From positions 553,162-617,161 of the forward strand of contig NZ_CP017074.1 in NCBI RefSeq assembly GCF_001717465.1: a stretch of 64,000 nucleotides of DNA, read 5' to 3'. The notes beneath the pieces are model-generated. The model was given only the letters and a program-made list of their open reading frames with translations. It was not told the DNA's origin and did no database searches. Below, one piece after another: positions 27,515 to 37,002 of this stretch. Made by a program: the position numbers and the translations under genes. This stretch comes from Luteimonas sp. JM171 (GTDB taxonomy: Bacteria; Pseudomonadota; Gammaproteobacteria; Xanthomonadales; Xanthomonadaceae). Every line of letters begins with the position of its first letter. Within the stretch, counting starts at the first letter, position 1.

Positions 27515-28626
27515 CCGGGCAGCAGGCGCTCCACCGCATCAGCCAGCAGCGCGGCCGCGTCCGGCCTGCCCAGGGCAGCCGCCGCGCGAGCGGCCTGTGG
27601 GAGCCGCGTGGGTGAGGCAAACAGCTCCGCCAGCAGCCCCGTCAACGCTTCGGGCGTCAGCTCCGGCTCGGGCACGCACCAGCCAACCCCTGCGGCAGCG
27701 AGGGTTTCCGCGTTGCGCCGCTGCTCCTCACGCGAACCTCCGTGCGGGATCGGCACGAAGATCGCGGGCCGCCCCACCACCAGCAGGTCGGCCGCGGTCG
27801 TTGCCCCCGCGCGCGCGATCAGCAGGTGCGCAGCGCGCAGCCGCGCGCCCATGTCCTCGAAGAACGGGCGCACGTCGGCATCGATGCCGGCCAGCGCCAG
27901 GCGCGCGCCGATTTCGCCGGCGTCCTCGCCCCGGTACTGCAGCGAGACCTGCAGCCGCCGGCGCACGCCCGGGTCCAGCGCCAGCAGCGCCGGCGGCACC
28001 ACCTCCCCGAACACCTGGGCGCTCTGGCTGCCTCCCACCACCAGCAGCCGCAGCGGTTCGCCCTCGCCAAACGGCGGATAGTCCCCGCGGGCATCGAGGA
28101 TCGATTGGCGCACCGGGTTGCCCGTCTGCCAGACCTTGGCCGGATCAAAGCCCTCCAACCCGGCAACCTCCGCAAACGAGGTGGCGACGCCATCGGCCAT
28201 GCGCAGCAGCTGCCGGTTGGCCATGCTCAATCGCGTGGCCTGTTCGTGCAGCAGCAGCGGCAGGCCCAGCGATTTGGCCGCCAGGGCCGGGGCGAAGCTC
28301 GGGTAGCCGCCAAAGCCCACCATCAACGCCGCGCCGCGCCGGCGCAGGTCCGTCCGCGCCCGCGATGCCGCCAGGCCGATCGCCAGGGCCGCCTTCGCCT
28401 TGCCGGCCACGCCGCCGGCCAGCGAGCGGGCCGGCAGCACCACGTGCTCGATGCCCTGGAGCGCCGACGCGTAGGCGGCGCCGCGGCGCTCGGTGTGGAT
28501 CACCACCGGATGCCCGCGCGCCATCAGTTCGCGCGCCAGGGCCTCGGCCGGGAACAGGTGGCCGCCGGTGCCGCCGGCCGCCAATGCAATGGTGCCGCCG
28601 CGGCGGCTGTCGTCTGAGCCGGTCAT
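27511..28626 (-). CDS. MurG-like glycosyltransferase (GT28), probably a diverged paralogue
   Basis: The 371-residue protein matches the MurG family, which transfers GlcNAc to lipid I in peptidoglycan synthesis: GGTGGHLFPAEALA at the N-terminus, GFGGYPSFAPALAA, LLLHEQ, WQTGNPVRQSIL and VVGGSQSAQVF. Several positions usually fixed in MurG differ here: HEQN becomes HEQA, GGSQGA becomes GGSQSA, and the donor-site RSGA...E becomes RAGA...D. No other cell-wall (dcw) genes lie nearby, and it is coupled to an oxidoreductase gene instead. It is therefore more likely a paralogue with a different acceptor, although the main MurG cannot be excluded without the rest of the genome. Start ATG 28626 lies about 21 nt after a likely transcription start. 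Confidence 0.8.
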   Translation of the reverse strand: MTGSDDSRRGGTIALAAGGTGGHLFPAEALARELMARGHPVVIHTERRGAAYASALQGIEHVVLPARSLAGGVAGKAKAALAIGLAASRARTDLRRRGAALMVGFGGYPSFAPALAAKSLGLPLLLHEQATRLSMANRQLLRMADGVATSFAEVAGLEGFDPAKVWQTGNPVRQSILDARGDYPPFGEGEPLRLLVVGGSQSAQVFGEVVPPALLALDPGVRRRLQVSLQYRGEDAGEIGARLALAGIDADVRPFFEDMGARLRAAHLLIARAGATTAADLLVVGRPAIFVPIPHGGSREEQRRNAETLAAAGVGWCVPEPELTPEALTGLLAELFASPTRLPQAARAAAALGRPDAAALLADAVERLLPG

Positions 28627-28653
28627 CGCCGCTCGCGTGCAGGAGGGACCGCG

Positions 28654-28682
28654 ACTATAGCCACGCCCGCCGGGCACCGGAA
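28654..28682 (-). promoter_or_regulatory. Candidate promoter for the MurG-like / oxidoreductase pair
   Basis: On the minus strand a -10 box TATAGT (28654-28659) lies 17 bp after TTCCGG (28677-28682). The -10 is good and the -35 weak. Transcription would start near 28647, giving a leader of about 21 nt before ATG 28626 and excluding the longer open frame. Confidence 0.35.
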
Positions 28683-28773
28683 CCGCGGGCCGGGCGGGAA
28701 CACTCCGCCGCCGCCGCTATCCAACCCCCTCCCCCGCGGGCATGCGTGGCCGCCTGCCGCCCATGACTTCCGG

Positions 28774-28804
28774 CCAACGTACCGTCACGTTGGACCGGTA
28801 AAAT
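28774..28804 (+). promoter_or_regulatory. Inverted-repeat operator and -10 box upstream of mdtA
   Basis: A perfect inverted repeat, CCAACGT - 6 nt - ACGTTGG (28774-28793), ends 5 bp before a -10 box TAAAAT (28799-28804). The repeat occupies the space where a -35 would be, and no good -35 is visible. This layout suits a repressor that blocks the polymerase or an activator that replaces the -35. The likely target is the mdtABC operon 113 bp downstream. No regulator gene is adjacent. Confidence 0.5.
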
Positions 28805-28916
28805 GGCAGGTTGCGGCAATCCGCCGCCCCGCCCCCACCCCTTCCGGACCGGGCCGGCCTGCGCCGCCGGCGCGCCCCGCCGCGCGGGGGCTCGACGCAA
28901 CCCCACGGACAACCTG

Positions 28917-30131
28917 ATGAAGCCAGTATCCCGCCGCTCCAAGACCATCCTCGTCGTCATTGCCGCGCTGGCGGCGGTGCTGCTGCTGTGGCGCGGCTGC
29001 GCGGGCGGCGAGGAAGCCGCCATGCCGGCCCCGGGCGGCGGCTGGGGCGGTTTCGGCCCGGGCGGGCCGCCGACGCCGGTGCGCGTGGCACCCGCGGCCC
29101 GGGCGCCGCTGTCGGTGGAGCTGCGCGCGCTGGGCACGGTGACCCCGCTGCACGAGGTCACGGTGCGCTCGCGGGTGGACGGCGAGCTGCTGAGCGTGGA
29201 GTTCGAGGAAGGCGAGCGGGTGGAGGCCGGCGACCTGCTGGCGCAGATCGACCCCGCGCCCTACCGCATCCGCCTGGCCGAGGCCGAAGGCCAGCAGCGA
29301 CAGAACCTGGCCGAACTTGAGAACACCCGCATCCAGCTGCGGCGCTTCCGCGACCTGGCCGAAAGCGATTTCGTCGCCGCCCAGGACGTGTCCGACCTGG
29401 AAGCCCGCGTCCGCCAGCTGGAAGCGCGGCGCGAGATCGACCAGGCCGCCGTCGACGAGGCGCGCCTGCAGCTGGGCTACACCCGCATCACCGCGCCGGT
29501 GTCCGGCCGCGTCGGCCTGCGCCAGGTGGACGCCGGCAACCTGGTGCGCAGCGGTGATCCGGAGGGCATCGTCACCATCACCCAGACCCGGCCCATTAGC
29601 GCCCTGTTCTCGATTCCCGAGACCGCGGTGCCCTCGCTGATCGAAGCCGTGCGCCGCAACCGCGAGCTGCCGGTGGAAGCCTGGGACCGCGAGGAACGCC
29701 GCCTGCTCGCCACGGGCACCCTGTCGAGCATCGACAACCGCATCGACACCCAGACCGGGACCCTGCGCCTGCGCGCGATCTTCGAGGACGACCGCCTGTT
29801 CCCCAACCAGTCGGTCAACATCCGCCTGCAGCTGGGCAACGAGGAAACCCTGTCCATCCCCGACGCCGCGGTCCAGTTCGGCAGCCAGGGCACCTACGTG
29901 TACGTGATCGACGAGGAGGACACCGCCCACGTGCGCGATGTCGTGCTGGGCGCATCGAGCGATGGCCGGGTGGAGGTGCTGGAAGGCCTGGAGGAAGGCG
30001 AGCGGGTGGTGCTCGAGGGCATCGACCGCCTGCGCGACGGCGCCAGCGTGGAAGTGGTGAGCGTTGACGGCGAGGCTGCGCCTGCCGCCGACGCCCCGGC
30101 GGCGGCTGACGGGGCCGGCCCGGGCGCATGA
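28917..30131 (+). CDS. mdtA: RND efflux periplasmic adaptor subunit (MdtA-type)
   Basis: The 404-residue protein is the membrane fusion protein that links the inner-membrane pump to an outer-membrane channel. After an N-terminal membrane anchor ([17 protein letters not shown]) come a beta-barrel/lipoyl half-motif ([20 protein letters not shown]), an alpha-hairpin (residues about 115-190), the second lipoyl half ([20 protein letters not shown]) and a membrane-proximal domain with [18 protein letters not shown]. The ATG at 28917 gives the usual short anchor; the frame upstream is low-complexity. It overlaps mdtB by 4 bp. An inverted-repeat operator lies about 110 bp upstream. Drug or bile-salt/heavy-metal export is typical for MdtABC; substrates here are not known. 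Confidence 0.93.
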   Translation: MKPVSRRSKTILVVIAALAAVLLLWRGCAGGEEAAMPAPGGGWGGFGPGGPPTPVRVAPAARAPLSVELRALGTVTPLHEVTVRSRVDGELLSVEFEEGERVEAGDLLAQIDPAPYRIRLAEAEGQQRQNLAELENTRIQLRRFRDLAESDFVAAQDVSDLEARVRQLEARREIDQAAVDEARLQLGYTRITAPVSGRVGLRQVDAGNLVRSGDPEGIVTITQTRPISALFSIPETAVPSLIEAVRRNRELPVEAWDREERRLLATGTLSSIDNRIDTQTGTLRLRAIFEDDRLFPNQSVNIRLQLGNEETLSIPDAAVQFGSQGTYVYVIDEEDTAHVRDVVLGASSDGRVEVLEGLEEGERVVLEGIDRLRDGASVEVVSVDGEAAPAADAPAAADGAGPGA

Positions 30132-33100
30132 ACCTCTCACGCCCCTTCATCCTGCGCCCGGTGGCGACCACGCTGCTGATGCTGGCGCTGCTGCTGTCGG
30201 GCCTGTTCGCCTACCGGCTGCTGCCGGTGGCGGCGCTGCCCCAGGTGGACTACCCCACCATCCAGGTGCTGACCTTCTACCCCGGTGCCAGCCCGTCGGT
30301 GACCACCAGCGCCGTGACCGCGCCGCTGGAACGCCACCTGGGGCAGATCCCGGGCCTCAACCAGATGTCGTCCACCAGCTCGGGCGGCGCCTCGGTGATC
30401 ACCCTGCAGTTCTCGCTGGAGGTGGACCTTGGGGTGGCCGAGCAGGAGGTGCAGGCCGCGCTCAACAGCGCCAGCAACCTGCTGCCCAACGACCTGCCGA
30501 TGCCGCCGGTGTACCGCAAGGTCAACCCGGCTGATGCCCCGATCCTGACGCTGGCGGTGACCTCCGCCACCATGCCCCTGCCCGAGGTCTACGACCTGGT
30601 GGACACGCGCATGGCCCAGCGCCTGTCGCAGCTGCCCGGCGTGGGCCTGGTGAGCCTGGCCGGCGGCCAGCGCCCGGCGGTGCGGGTGGAGGTGAACCCC
30701 AACGCGCTGGCCGCGGCCGGCTTGGGCATGGGCGACATCCGCGCCGCAATCTCGGCGGCCAACGTCAACATGCCCAAGGGCAGCTTCGACGGCCCGACCC
30801 GGGCGATCATGCTCGACGCCAACGACCAGATGCGCTCGCCCCAGGAGTACCGCGACCTGGTGATCGCCTGGCGCGACGGCGCGCCGCTGCGCCTGGGCGA
30901 CGTGGCCGAGATCGGCCAGGGACCGGAGAACCGCCAGCTGGCGGCCTGGTCGGGCGAGACGCCGGCGATCCTGATCAACATCCAGCGCCAGCCGGGTGCC
31001 AACGTGATCGAGGTGGTGGACGCGGTGCACGCGCTGCTGCCGCGCCTGCAGGCGGCGATGCCGACCGCCGTGGACGTGACCGTGCTCAGCGACCGCACCG
31101 AGTCCATCCGGGCTTCGATCAAGGGCGTGCAGCACGAGCTGCTGATGGCGATCGGGCTGGTTGTGCTGGTGACCTTCGTGTTCCTGCGCACCATCCCGGC
31201 CACCATCATCCCCAGCCTGGCGGTGCCGCTTTCGCTGGTGGCCACCTTCGGCTTCATGCTGCTGGCCGGCTATTCGCTCAACAACCTCACCCTGATGGCG
31301 CTGACCATCGCCACCGGCTTCGTGGTGGACGATGCGATCGTGATGCTGGAGAACGTGGCCCGGCACCTGGAGGAAGGCAAGCCGCGGCTGCAGGCGGCGC
31401 TGGATGGTGCGAAGCAGATCGGCTTCACCCTGATCTCGCTCACCGTCTCGCTGATCGCGGTGCTGATCCCGCTGCTGTTCATGGGCGACGTGGTGGGCCG
31501 GCTGTTCCATGAGTTCGCCATGACCCTGGCGGTGGCCATCGCGATCTCGCTGGTGGTCTCGCTCACGCTCACGCCGATGATGTGCGCGCGCTTCCTCAAG
31601 GCCGGCCGCGACCACGGGATCGTGGTGGAAGACGGCGCGCGCGCCGCCGGCGCCGAAGGCGACATGTTCGACCGGGTGATCGCGCTTTACGACCGCGCGC
31701 TGGGCTGGACCCTGGCCCGCCAGCCGCTGATGCTGGGGCTGGTGGTGGCCACCCTGGCCCTGACCGCGGCGCTGTACGTGCTGGTGCCCAAGGGCTTCTT
31801 CCCATCGCAGGACGCCGGGCTGATCCAGGGCATCAGCGAGGCGCCGGCGCAGGTGTCGTTCCAGGCCATGTCCGAGCGCCAGCAGGCGCTGGCCTCGGCG
31901 ATCCTGGAGGACCCGGACGTGGCCTCGCTGTCATCGTTCATCGGCGTGGACGGCACCAATCCCACGCTCAACACCGGCCGCCTGCTGATCGAGCTCAAGC
32001 CGCACGCCGAGCGCGATGCCGGCGCGCACGCGATCATCGCCCGCCTGCAGGAGCGCGCGGCGCAGGTGCCGGGCATCGCGCTGTTCATGCAGCCCGTGCA
32101 GGAGCTGTCGATCGAGGACCGGGTGAGCCGCGGCCAGTACCAGTTCTCGCTCAGCAGCCCCGACCGCGCCGAGCTGTCGCTGTGGACCGGACGCCTGATC
32201 GACCACCTGCGCGCTGCGCCGGCGCTGGCCGACGTGGCCGGCGACCTGCAGGACCGCGGGCTGCAGGCATGGGTGGACATCGACCGCGACGCCGCGGCGC
32301 GGCTGGGCATCCGGGTGTCCGACGTGGCCGATGCGCTGTACGACGCGTTCGGCCAGCGCCAGGTGTCCACCATCTTCACCCACGCCAACCAGTACCGGGT
32401 GGTGCTGGAGGTGGACCGCCGCTTCCAGCTGGGCCCCGACGCCATCGGCCGCATCCACGTGGCCACCGCCGACGGCCGCCAGACCCCGCTGTCGGGCATC
32501 GCCACGGTGGAGACGCGGACCGCGCCGCTGATGGTCAGCCACATCGGCCAGTTCCCGGCGGCCTCGGTGTCGTTCAACCTCGCGCCGGGCGCGTCGCTGG
32601 GCGAGGCGGTGGAGCAGATCGAGGCCGCGCGCGCCGAAATCGGCCTGCCGGCGGCGGTGGAGCTGCGCCTGCAGGGCGCCGCGCAGGCGTTCCGCAACTC
32701 GCTCTCCAGCACCCTGTGGCTGATCCTGGCCGCGGTGCTGGTGATGTACATCGTGTTGGGCGTGCTCTACGAGAGCTTCATCCACCCCATCACCATCCTC
32801 TCCACCCTGCCCTCGGCCACCGTGGGCGCGCTGGCGGCGCTGCTGCTGACCGGGCGCAGCCTCGACATGATCGCGGTGATCGGCATCATCCTGCTGATCG
32901 GCCTGGTGAAGAAGAACGGAATCATGATGGTGGACTTCGCGCTGGAGGCCGAGCGCGAGCAGGGCATGAAGCCGCGTGACGCGATCCACCAGGCGGCGCT
33001 GCTGCGGTTCCGGCCGATCCTGATGACGACGCTGGCGGCGCTGTTCGCCGCGATCCCGATGATGCTTGCCTCCGGCTCGGGCGCGGAGCTGCGCCAGCCA

Positions 33101-33238
33101 CTGGGCCTGGTGATGGTGGGCGGCCTGCTGGTGAGCCAGGTGCTCACCCTGTTCACCACGCCGGTGATCTACCTGTTCTTCGACCGCCTGTTCCATCGCC
33201 GCCGGACGGCGCCCGCCGGGGCGGAGCCGGCGCGCTGA
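30128..33238 (+). CDS. mdtB: RND multidrug efflux permease subunit (MdtB-type)
   Basis: This 1036-residue inner-membrane pump uses the proton gradient to export small molecules. It aligns by eye with E. coli MdtB from the start ([20 protein letters not shown]) through [19 protein letters not shown] and [19 protein letters not shown]. The proton-relay aspartates lie in [20 protein letters not shown], and the two large periplasmic loops flank that central membrane block. MdtB and MdtC normally assemble as a heterotrimer, in which MdtC does most of the drug transport. The gene overlaps mdtA (4 bp) and touches mdtC (1 bp), showing one operon. No outer-membrane channel gene follows, so a TolC-type protein encoded elsewhere must complete the complex. 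Confidence 0.95.
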   Translation: MNLSRPFILRPVATTLLMLALLLSGLFAYRLLPVAALPQVDYPTIQVLTFYPGASPSVTTSAVTAPLERHLGQIPGLNQMSSTSSGGASVITLQFSLEVDLGVAEQEVQAALNSASNLLPNDLPMPPVYRKVNPADAPILTLAVTSATMPLPEVYDLVDTRMAQRLSQLPGVGLVSLAGGQRPAVRVEVNPNALAAAGLGMGDIRAAISAANVNMPKGSFDGPTRAIMLDANDQMRSPQEYRDLVIAWRDGAPLRLGDVAEIGQGPENRQLAAWSGETPAILINIQRQPGANVIEVVDAVHALLPRLQAAMPTAVDVTVLSDRTESIRASIKGVQHELLMAIGLVVLVTFVFLRTIPATIIPSLAVPLSLVATFGFMLLAGYSLNNLTLMALTIATGFVVDDAIVMLENVARHLEEGKPRLQAALDGAKQIGFTLISLTVSLIAVLIPLLFMGDVVGRLFHEFAMTLAVAIAISLVVSLTLTPMMCARFLKAGRDHGIVVEDGARAAGAEGDMFDRVIALYDRALGWTLARQPLMLGLVVATLALTAALYVLVPKGFFPSQDAGLIQGISEAPAQVSFQAMSERQQALASAILEDPDVASLSSFIGVDGTNPTLNTGRLLIELKPHAERDAGAHAIIARLQERAAQVPGIALFMQPVQELSIEDRVSRGQYQFSLSSPDRAELSLWTGRLIDHLRAAPALADVAGDLQDRGLQAWVDIDRDAAARLGIRVSDVADALYDAFGQRQVSTIFTHANQYRVVLEVDRRFQLGPDAIGRIHVATADGRQTPLSGIATVETRTAPLMVSHIGQFPAASVSFNLAPGASLGEAVEQIEAARAEIGLPAAVELRLQGAAQAFRNSLSSTLWLILAAVLVMYIVLGVLYESFIHPITILSTLPSATVGALAALLLTGRSLDMIAVIGIILLIGLVKKNGIMMVDFALEAEREQGMKPRDAIHQAALLRFRPILMTTLAALFAAIPMMLASGSGAELRQPLGLVMVGGLLVSQVLTLFTTPVIYLFFDRLFHRRRTAPAGAEPAR

Positions 33239-36200
33239 TGGAGCCGGGCCGGTTCAACCTGTCGCGGCCGTTCATCGAACGGCCGGTGGCGACCATCCTG
33301 CTGGCGGTGGCGGTGGTGCTCTCGGGCATCCTCGCCTACCGCATGCTGCCGGTGGCACCGCTGCCGCAGGTGGACTACCCGGCCATCCAGGTCTCGGCCA
33401 GCATGCCCGGGGCCAGTCCGGAATCGATGGCCGCCAACGTCGCCACGCCGCTGGAGCGGGCGCTGGGCACCATTCCGGGCGTGGACCGGATCACCTCCTC
33501 CAACAGCCAGGGCTCGACCCGGATCCACCTGCAGTTCGCGCTCGACCGCAACGTCGACGAGGCCGCGCGCGAGGTGCAGGCGGCGATCAACGCGGCCCGC
33601 TCACAGCTGCCCTCGGGCATGCCGGGGATGCCGCAGTACCGCAAGATCAACCCGTCGCAGGCGCCGATCATGTCGCTGGCGCTCAGCTCCGAGACCCTGT
33701 CGCCGGGCGAGCTTTACGACGTGGGCTCGACGATCCTGGCGCAGAAGATCGCCCAGATCCCGGGCGTGGGCCAGGTGGAGGCCGGCGGCGCCTCGCTGCC
33801 GGCGGTGCGGGTCTCGCTCAATCCCAACGCGCTCAACCAGTACGGCATCGCCCTGGACGAAGTGGCCGGGGCCATCCGCAACGCCAACGCCCTGCGCCCG
33901 CTCGGCCACGTGGCGACCGACGAGCGCCAGTGGCAGGTGGAGGCCAACCTGCAGCTGCGCACCGCCGACGAATACCGTGACCTGATCGTGGCCTGGCGCA
34001 ACGACACCCCGGTGTACCTGCGCGACGTGGCCCAGGTGGCCGAGGGCACCGAGAACCGCTACGCCGCCGGTTTCCACAACGACCGTGACGCGGTGCTGCT
34101 GGTGATCAGCCGCCAGCCCAACGCCAACATCATCGAGACCGTCGACGCGATCCACGCGCAGATGGACCAGCTGCGCGCGCTGCTGCCGGCGGGCGTGGAC
34201 ATGGAAGTGGTGATGGACCGGTCGCCGGTGATCCGCGCCACCCTCGGCGAGGCCGAGAATACGCTGATGATCGCGGTCGGCCTGGTGGTGCTGGTGGTGC
34301 TGGCGTTCCTGGGCAGCTGGCGCGCGGCGCTGGTGCCCACCCTCGCCATCCCGGTCTCGCTGCTGGGCGCGCTGGCGATCATCTGGCTGCTGGGCTTCTC
34401 CCTCAACACCATGTCGCTGATGGCGCTGATCGTGGCGGCGGTGCTGGTGGTGGACGATGCGATCGTGGTGCTGGAGAACATCGCCCGCCACATCGACGCC
34501 GGCCTGTCGCCGTGGAAGGCGGCGATGCGCGGCGCCGGCGAGGTCGGTGCCACCCTACTGTCGATGAACATCGCGCTGGCGGTGGTGTTCGTGTCGATCC
34601 TGTTCCTTGACGACTTCGTCGAACGCCTGTTCCGCGAGTTCTCGCTGACCCTGGTGGCGGCGATGGGCATCTCGCTGCTGGTCTCGCTGAGCCTCACCCC
34701 CACGCTCTCCGCGCGCCTGCTCGGGCGCAAGGATCCGGGCCGGGTGGTCGGTCCCTGGCAGCGGCTGGGCACGATGGCGTTCGAGGGCGCGCGCGGCGGG
34801 TACCTGCGCTCGCTGGGCGGGGTGGTCCGCCACGTGCCGCTGGCGCTGCTGGCACTGGCCGCCGCCATCGCGCTGAGCGTGTGGCTCTCGGGCCAGGTTC
34901 CGCGCGGCACCGTGCCGCAGCAGGACACCGGCCAGCTGCGCGGCTTCGCCCGCGGCGACGACGGCCTCTCCTTCCAGGTCATGCAGCCCAAGATCGACGC
35001 CTACCGCGAGCTGCTGATGTCCGACCCGGCGATCGAACACATCTCCGGCTACATCGGCGGCGCCAGCGGGGTCAACAACGCCTTCATCATGATCCAGATG
35101 AAGCCGCTGGAGGAGCGCGGCGTCTCCAGCCGCGAGGTGATCGACCGCCTGCGCATGCAGATGCCGTCCATCCCGGGCGGCCGCATGGGCCTGTGGGTGG
35201 ACCAGGACATCCGCATCGGCGGTGGCGGCGGCGGCGACGAGGAGACCTACCGGCTGGACCTGCTCTCCGGCGACATCGCGCCGCTGCGGCAGTGGACGCC
35301 GCGCATCCGCGACGCCCTGCAGGCGCTGCCGGAACTCGTGGACGTGGATTCGCGCGGCGACGAGGGCAGTCGCCAGGTGGTGCTGGACATCGACCGCACC
35401 GCCGCCGCCCAGCTGGGCGTGGACATGCGTATGGTCGCCACCGTGCTCAACAACTCCTTCAGCCAGCGCCAGGTGGCCACCCTCTATGACAGCCTCAACC
35501 AGTACCGGGTGGTGATGGAGCTGGACCCCCGCTACACCCAGAGCCCGGACACGCTCGACCAGGTGTACGCCATCGCGTCGGACGGCCGGCGCGTGCCGCT
35601 TTCGGCCTTCGCCAGCTGGTCGTACGGCATGGCGCCCGACCGCATCCAGCACCGCGAGCAGTTCATCGCCACCCGCATCAACTTCGCCCTCGCCCCGGGC
35701 GTGTCGCTGGGCGATGCGGTCGAAGCGATTGACCGCGCGATGGCCGGCATCATGCTGCCCAACGAGGTGCAGGCCAAGCTGAGCGAGGACGCCGGCAGCC
35801 TGCAGGACATGGGCCAGCGCCAGCTGTGGCTGATCCTGGGCGCGGTGCTGGCGGTGTACCTGGTGCTGGGCGTGCTGTACGAAAGCTTCCTGCTGCCGCT
35901 GGCGATCCTCTCGATCCTGCCGTCGGCCGGCGTGGGCGCGCTGCTGGCGCTGATGCTTTTCGACACCGACCTGGACCTGATCTCGCTGCTGGGCCTGTTC
36001 CTGCTGGTGGGCGTGGTGATGAAGAACACCATCCTGATGGTGGACTTTGCGCTGGCCGCCCAGCGAGAGCGCGGGCTCACCCCCGAGGCGGCCATCCTGG
36101 AGTCGGCGCGCCTGCGCTTCCGGCCCATCGTGATGACCAGCCTGGCCGCGCTGCTGGGCATGCTGCCGCTGATGCTGGCCACCGGCGAGGGCTGGGAGAT

Positions 36201-36354
36201 GCGCCGGCCGCTGGGCATCGCCATCGTCGGCGGCCTGCTGGTGAGCCAGGTGCTGACCCTCTACACCACCCCGGCGATCTACCTCGCGCTGGCGCGGCTG
36301 CGGGCGCGGTTCGTGCGTGAGGCGCCTGCGCCCGCCGCTTCGGCCGGCGCCTGA
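33238..36354 (+). CDS. mdtC: RND multidrug efflux permease subunit (MdtC-type)
   Basis: The 1038-residue partner of MdtB begins GRFNLSRPFIERPVATILLA and shows MdtC-specific segments such as ATPLERALGTIPGVDRITSS and QVDYPAIQVSASMPGASPE. Proton-relay residues are in VLVVDDAIVVLENIARHIDA. A glycine-rich insertion (GGGGGGDEE, near residue 660) sits in the second periplasmic loop. Its start ATG shares one base with the mdtB stop (TGATG), so translation is coupled. The operon ends here; 81 bp separate it from the sigma-factor gene, with no hairpin terminator visible. The MdtB/MdtC assignment rests on sequence resemblance and gene order. Confidence 0.94.
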   Translation: MEPGRFNLSRPFIERPVATILLAVAVVLSGILAYRMLPVAPLPQVDYPAIQVSASMPGASPESMAANVATPLERALGTIPGVDRITSSNSQGSTRIHLQFALDRNVDEAAREVQAAINAARSQLPSGMPGMPQYRKINPSQAPIMSLALSSETLSPGELYDVGSTILAQKIAQIPGVGQVEAGGASLPAVRVSLNPNALNQYGIALDEVAGAIRNANALRPLGHVATDERQWQVEANLQLRTADEYRDLIVAWRNDTPVYLRDVAQVAEGTENRYAAGFHNDRDAVLLVISRQPNANIIETVDAIHAQMDQLRALLPAGVDMEVVMDRSPVIRATLGEAENTLMIAVGLVVLVVLAFLGSWRAALVPTLAIPVSLLGALAIIWLLGFSLNTMSLMALIVAAVLVVDDAIVVLENIARHIDAGLSPWKAAMRGAGEVGATLLSMNIALAVVFVSILFLDDFVERLFREFSLTLVAAMGISLLVSLSLTPTLSARLLGRKDPGRVVGPWQRLGTMAFEGARGGYLRSLGGVVRHVPLALLALAAAIALSVWLSGQVPRGTVPQQDTGQLRGFARGDDGLSFQVMQPKIDAYRELLMSDPAIEHISGYIGGASGVNNAFIMIQMKPLEERGVSSREVIDRLRMQMPSIPGGRMGLWVDQDIRIGGGGGGDEETYRLDLLSGDIAPLRQWTPRIRDALQALPELVDVDSRGDEGSRQVVLDIDRTAAAQLGVDMRMVATVLNNSFSQRQVATLYDSLNQYRVVMELDPRYTQSPDTLDQVYAIASDGRRVPLSAFASWSYGMAPDRIQHREQFIATRINFALAPGVSLGDAVEAIDRAMAGIMLPNEVQAKLSEDAGSLQDMGQRQLWLILGAVLAVYLVLGVLYESFLLPLAILSILPSAGVGALLALMLFDTDLDLISLLGLFLLVGVVMKNTILMVDFALAAQRERGLTPEAAILESARLRFRPIVMTSLAALLGMLPLMLATGEGWEMRRPLGIAIVGGLLVSQVLTLYTTPAIYLALARLRARFVREAPAPAASAGA

Positions 36355-36435
36355 TCCCGCCCGCGGCGCCGGGCCGCGATTGCGCGCCCCGGCCCGCCCT
36401 GCTAGCGTCCGCGCGAGAAGGGAGGGGACGCCAAG

Positions 36436-37002
36436 GTGGGCGGAGAAGACATCACGCAGCTGCTGGCCAGGGCCCGGGAGGGCGGGCCGGAACGGCTGTC
36501 GGCGGTATTCGAGGCGCTGTATCCGGAGCTGGTGCGGCTGGCCAACTCGCGCCTGCGCGGCGGCGAGGGCACCCTCTCGCCCACGGTGCTGGTGCATGAG
36601 CTGTTCCTGCGCATCACCCAGGGCAACGCCCTGCCGCTGAACGACCGCAACCACTTCTTCGCCGCCTCGGCCAAGGCCATGCGCTGGATCCTGGTGGAGC
36701 ATGCCCGCGCCCGGGCCACCGCCAAGCGCGGCGGCGGCCAGGTGATGGTGGAGTTGGACGACCAGGTGGCGGGCGCGGATCCGGCCCTGACCAACGTGCT
36801 GGCGCTGGACAAGGCCCTGGAGGCGCTGGAAGCGATCAGCCCGCAGCGGCGCCAGGTGGTGGAGCTGCGCTGGTTCGGCGGCCTGGAGTTCTCCGAGATC
36901 GCATCCTTGCTGGATGTCTCCGAACGCACCGTCTACCGCGACTGGGAGCGCGCCCGCGCGTTCATGCAGGCCATGCTCGACGGGGACGGCGATGGATCCT
37001 GA
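36436..37002 (+). CDS. ECF-type RNA polymerase sigma factor (TIGR02999/ECF43-like)
   Basis: This 188-residue protein has the two ECF sigma domains: sigma-2 near residues 20-90 and sigma-4 near 125-180, with a typical helix-turn-helix (FSEIASLLDVSERTVYRDWERAR). It belongs to the group with SPTVLVHELFLRI where most ECF factors have an acidic DAED-like helix for core binding. In sigma factors of this type studied in Vibrio (EcfP) and Xanthomonas (EcfK), a threonine in that helix is phosphorylated by a neighbouring kinase to switch the factor on; Thr50 is the equivalent candidate here. No anti-sigma gene is present. The start is GTG, with GGAGGGG upstream, and the end overlaps the kinase gene by 11 bp. 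Confidence 0.92.
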   Translation: MGGEDITQLLARAREGGPERLSAVFEALYPELVRLANSRLRGGEGTLSPTVLVHELFLRITQGNALPLNDRNHFFAASAKAMRWILVEHARARATAKRGGGQVMVELDDQVAGADPALTNVLALDKALEALEAISPQRRQVVELRWFGGLEFSEIASLLDVSERTVYRDWERARAFMQAMLDGDGDGS

